A stretch of 7,092 bases of DNA from an uncultured Lachnospiraceae bacterium (GTDB taxonomy: Bacteria; Bacillota; Clostridia; Lachnospirales; Lachnospiraceae), in NCBI GenBank assembly GCA_946611525.1, contig CAMODS010000064.1, positions 1 through 7,092 on the forward strand, given 5' to 3'. The translations under genes were made by a program, and so were the position numbers. The notes beneath the pieces are model-generated. The model made no database searches. It was given only the letters and a program-made list of their open reading frames with translations, and was not told where the DNA came from. Positions within the stretch are counted from its first letter, which is position 1, and each line of letters opens with the position of its first letter. Below, in pieces: positions 6,140 to 7,092 of the stretch.

Positions 6140-6784
6140 ATGACTGAGGAAAAACTGCAGGCTGAGCGCGAGCGCCTGGAGCAGATGCGGTATTTTGAAC
6201 ATAAATACGCCGGTGAGGCCAAGCTTATCGCCGGTATGGATGAGGTGGGACGTGGTCCCCTGGCAGGACCTGTGGTCACAGCCTGTGTCATCCTTCCGCC
6301 TGACGTGGAGCTTTTATATCTCAACGATTCAAAAAAGGTGACCGAGAAGCGCAGAAACGTGCTATACGATCAGATCATGGAATGTGCTGTGGCAGTAAGC
6401 ATAGGGATGAATGACGCCGGGCGAATAGACGAGATCAACATCTTAGAGGCCACCAAGGAGGCCATGAAAAAAGCAGTGGATGGCATGCCGGTGCGTCCGG
6501 ATCTTTTGCTCATCGATGCAGTACATCTTGACGACATAGACATCCGACAGGTATCCATCACCAAGGGCGATGCAAAAAGTGTCTCCATAGCAGCCGCCTC
6601 CATCATTGCCAAGGTCACCCGTGACCGCATGATGGTAGAGCTGGATGAAAAATACCCCGGCTACTGTTTCGCCAAAAACAAGGGCTACGGCACGAAGCAG
6701 CACTACGAAGGCCTAAAAACCCTCGGCCCCTGCGAGATACACCGCCGCACCTTTATTAAAACCATAGATACAGCATGGAACTAA
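6140..6784 (+). CDS. rnhB: Ribonuclease HII
   Basis: The 214-residue protein is an RNase HII, which nicks at ribonucleotides in DNA and removes RNA from RNA-DNA hybrids. The signature AGMDEVGRGPLAGP (residues 31-44) contains catalytic Asp34 and Glu35 and the GRG loop (37-39). Asp126 in LLIDA is the third carboxylate, and Asp162 in KVTRDR is the fourth. The SIAAASIIAKV block (149-159) is typical. The C-terminus ends in GYGTKQHYEGLKTLGPCEIHRRTF-type sequence (from residue 182), conserved in the family. It is shorter at the N-terminus than the Bacillus enzyme, which has a longer extension, but the catalytic domain is complete. AGAGG (6128-6132) is 7 bases before the ATG. The rbgA-rnhB proximity is conserved in Firmicutes. 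Confidence 0.97.
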   Translation: MTEEKLQAERERLEQMRYFEHKYAGEAKLIAGMDEVGRGPLAGPVVTACVILPPDVELLYLNDSKKVTEKRRNVLYDQIMECAVAVSIGMNDAGRIDEINILEATKEAMKKAVDGMPVRPDLLLIDAVHLDDIDIRQVSITKGDAKSVSIAAASIIAKVTRDRMMVELDEKYPGYCFAKNKGYGTKQHYEGLKTLGPCEIHRRTFIKTIDTAWN

Positions 6785-6801
6785 ATTATACCGCCTAGCG
6801 A

Positions 6802-6931
6802 CATAGTACCATGTGTTTCCGTAGCGACCCGTTTCGAACGTCGTCACTTAACGAGTGCGAAGCACGAGTTTACGTGACGCGACGTGAGAAGTCGGAGCGA
6901 GAGCGTGTCGCGGGAAACACATGGTACTATG
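6802..6931. repeat. 130-bp nested palindrome, MITE-like or structured RNA
   Basis: The 19 bases at 6802-6820 (CATAGTACCATGTGTTTCC) are the exact reverse complement of 6913-6931. Inside, GCGAC (6824-6828) pairs with GTCGC (6907-6911). Then ACGTCG (6838-6843) pairs with CGACGT (6880-6885) and TCAC (6844-6847) with GTGA (6874-6877). A terminal hairpin has AAC/GTT, a tandem G-A mismatch and GTGC/GCAC around a GAA loop (6850-6870). A side hairpin CGTT/AACG (6830-6840) is also possible. It encodes no protein and no clear target-site duplication is seen. There is no T-run, so it is not an ordinary terminator. It occupies nearly the whole gap after rnhB. Confidence 0.85.
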
Positions 6932-6935
6932 GAGC

Positions 6936-6940
6936 GGAGA
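6936..6940 (+). promoter_or_regulatory. Ribosome binding site at the palindrome edge
   Basis: GGAGA begins five bases after the right arm of the palindrome and ends 7 bases before the ATG at 6948. GCGG (6934-6937) can pair with CCGC (6791-6794), extending the outer stem over this site, so the structure could hide it. Confidence 0.5.
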
Positions 6941-6947
6941 AAAGCAT

Positions 6948-7092
6948 ATGCAGATAACAGATTTAGTCAATCAGTATCAGGCCAATTTATCCAGCGGCCC
7001 CGACATGACCGGCAAAACAAAGCCCAAGGGTACGGAGCAGCTGACAAAGACGATTTCCAACCTGCAAAAGGGCAAGATATTTGAAGGCACAG
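6948..7092 (+). CDS. Start of a YlqG/FliK-like protein (partial, 3' end outside window)
   Basis: Forty-eight codons are present, beginning MQITDLVNQYQAN and ending LQKGKIFEGT; the frame is open at the window edge. The N-terminus is polar with no signal peptide or membrane segment. In Bacillus subtilis rnhB is followed by ylqG and the FlhB-like ylqH, and clostridia often have a FliK-like protein here; the ending KGKIFEGT resembles the start of the strand-rich domain of such proteins. The assignment relies on gene order and a short match, and no catalytic residue is visible. Initiation at 6948 is supported by GGAGA (6936-6940). If the order continues, an FlhB C-terminal-like gene should follow. 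Confidence 0.6.
   Translation, partial: MQITDLVNQYQANLSSGPDMTGKTKPKGTEQLTKTISNLQKGKIFEGT

Noticed and set aside
6884..7084. 66-codon open frame overlapping the palindrome and the last gene
   Set aside because: It begins inside the palindromic repeat, and the frame starting at 6948 has the ribosome binding site and a better protein sequence.

Overview
The window looks like chromosomal DNA from an anaerobic, low- to mid-GC Firmicute, most probably a Lachnospiraceae-type clostridium. The basis is the block rplS - lepB - rbgA(ylqF) - lepB - rnhB - (start of a YlqG/FliK-like gene), which follows the Bacillus/Clostridia gene order, together with strong AGGAGG-type ribosome binding sites and intergenic palindromes of the sort common in gut clostridia. 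All genes are on the + strand. The exact genus cannot be fixed from sequence reading alone.

Region 1 (1-3401) is an accessory-looking three-gene operon behind a TATAAT promoter. It encodes a condensation/alcohol-acetyltransferase-fold acyltransferase with an intact HxxxDG motif, a zinc-ribbon protein with about six membrane segments, and a cytoplasmic pectin-acetylesterase/NOTUM-type serine hydrolase with a readable Ser-Asp-His triad. No substrate can be assigned. The combination (acyl transfer, membrane scaffold or carrier, deacylation) suggests modification of a lipid or envelope glycan and is the best candidate here for an undescribed pathway. The first gene carries a 40-bp tandem duplication at its 3' end that has changed its C-terminus. 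A Cys-rich reading frame at the extreme left edge may be the tail of another gene.

Region 2 (3402-3941) is rplS with its own extended -10 promoter, a structured leader in the position of the known L19 leader RNAs, and a strong intrinsic terminator.

Region 3 (3942-6784) is lepB1 - rbgA - lepB2 - rnhB: two different type I signal peptidases flanking the 50S-assembly GTPase RbgA, then ribonuclease HII. lepB1 has no ribosome binding site and may be read from a nearly leaderless transcript whose promoter sits in the rplS terminator. lepB1 and rbgA overlap by one base.

Region 4 (6785-7092) holds a roughly 130-bp, MITE-like nested palindrome with 19-bp perfect arms, then the first 48 codons of a gene that by order and sequence resembles ylqG/FliK-like genes. 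The three gaps rbgA/lepB2, lepB2/rnhB and rnhB/next gene each contain a different palindromic or repeat-like element. There is no rRNA, tRNA, CRISPR array or transposase gene, and no stretch over 300 bases without a gene.
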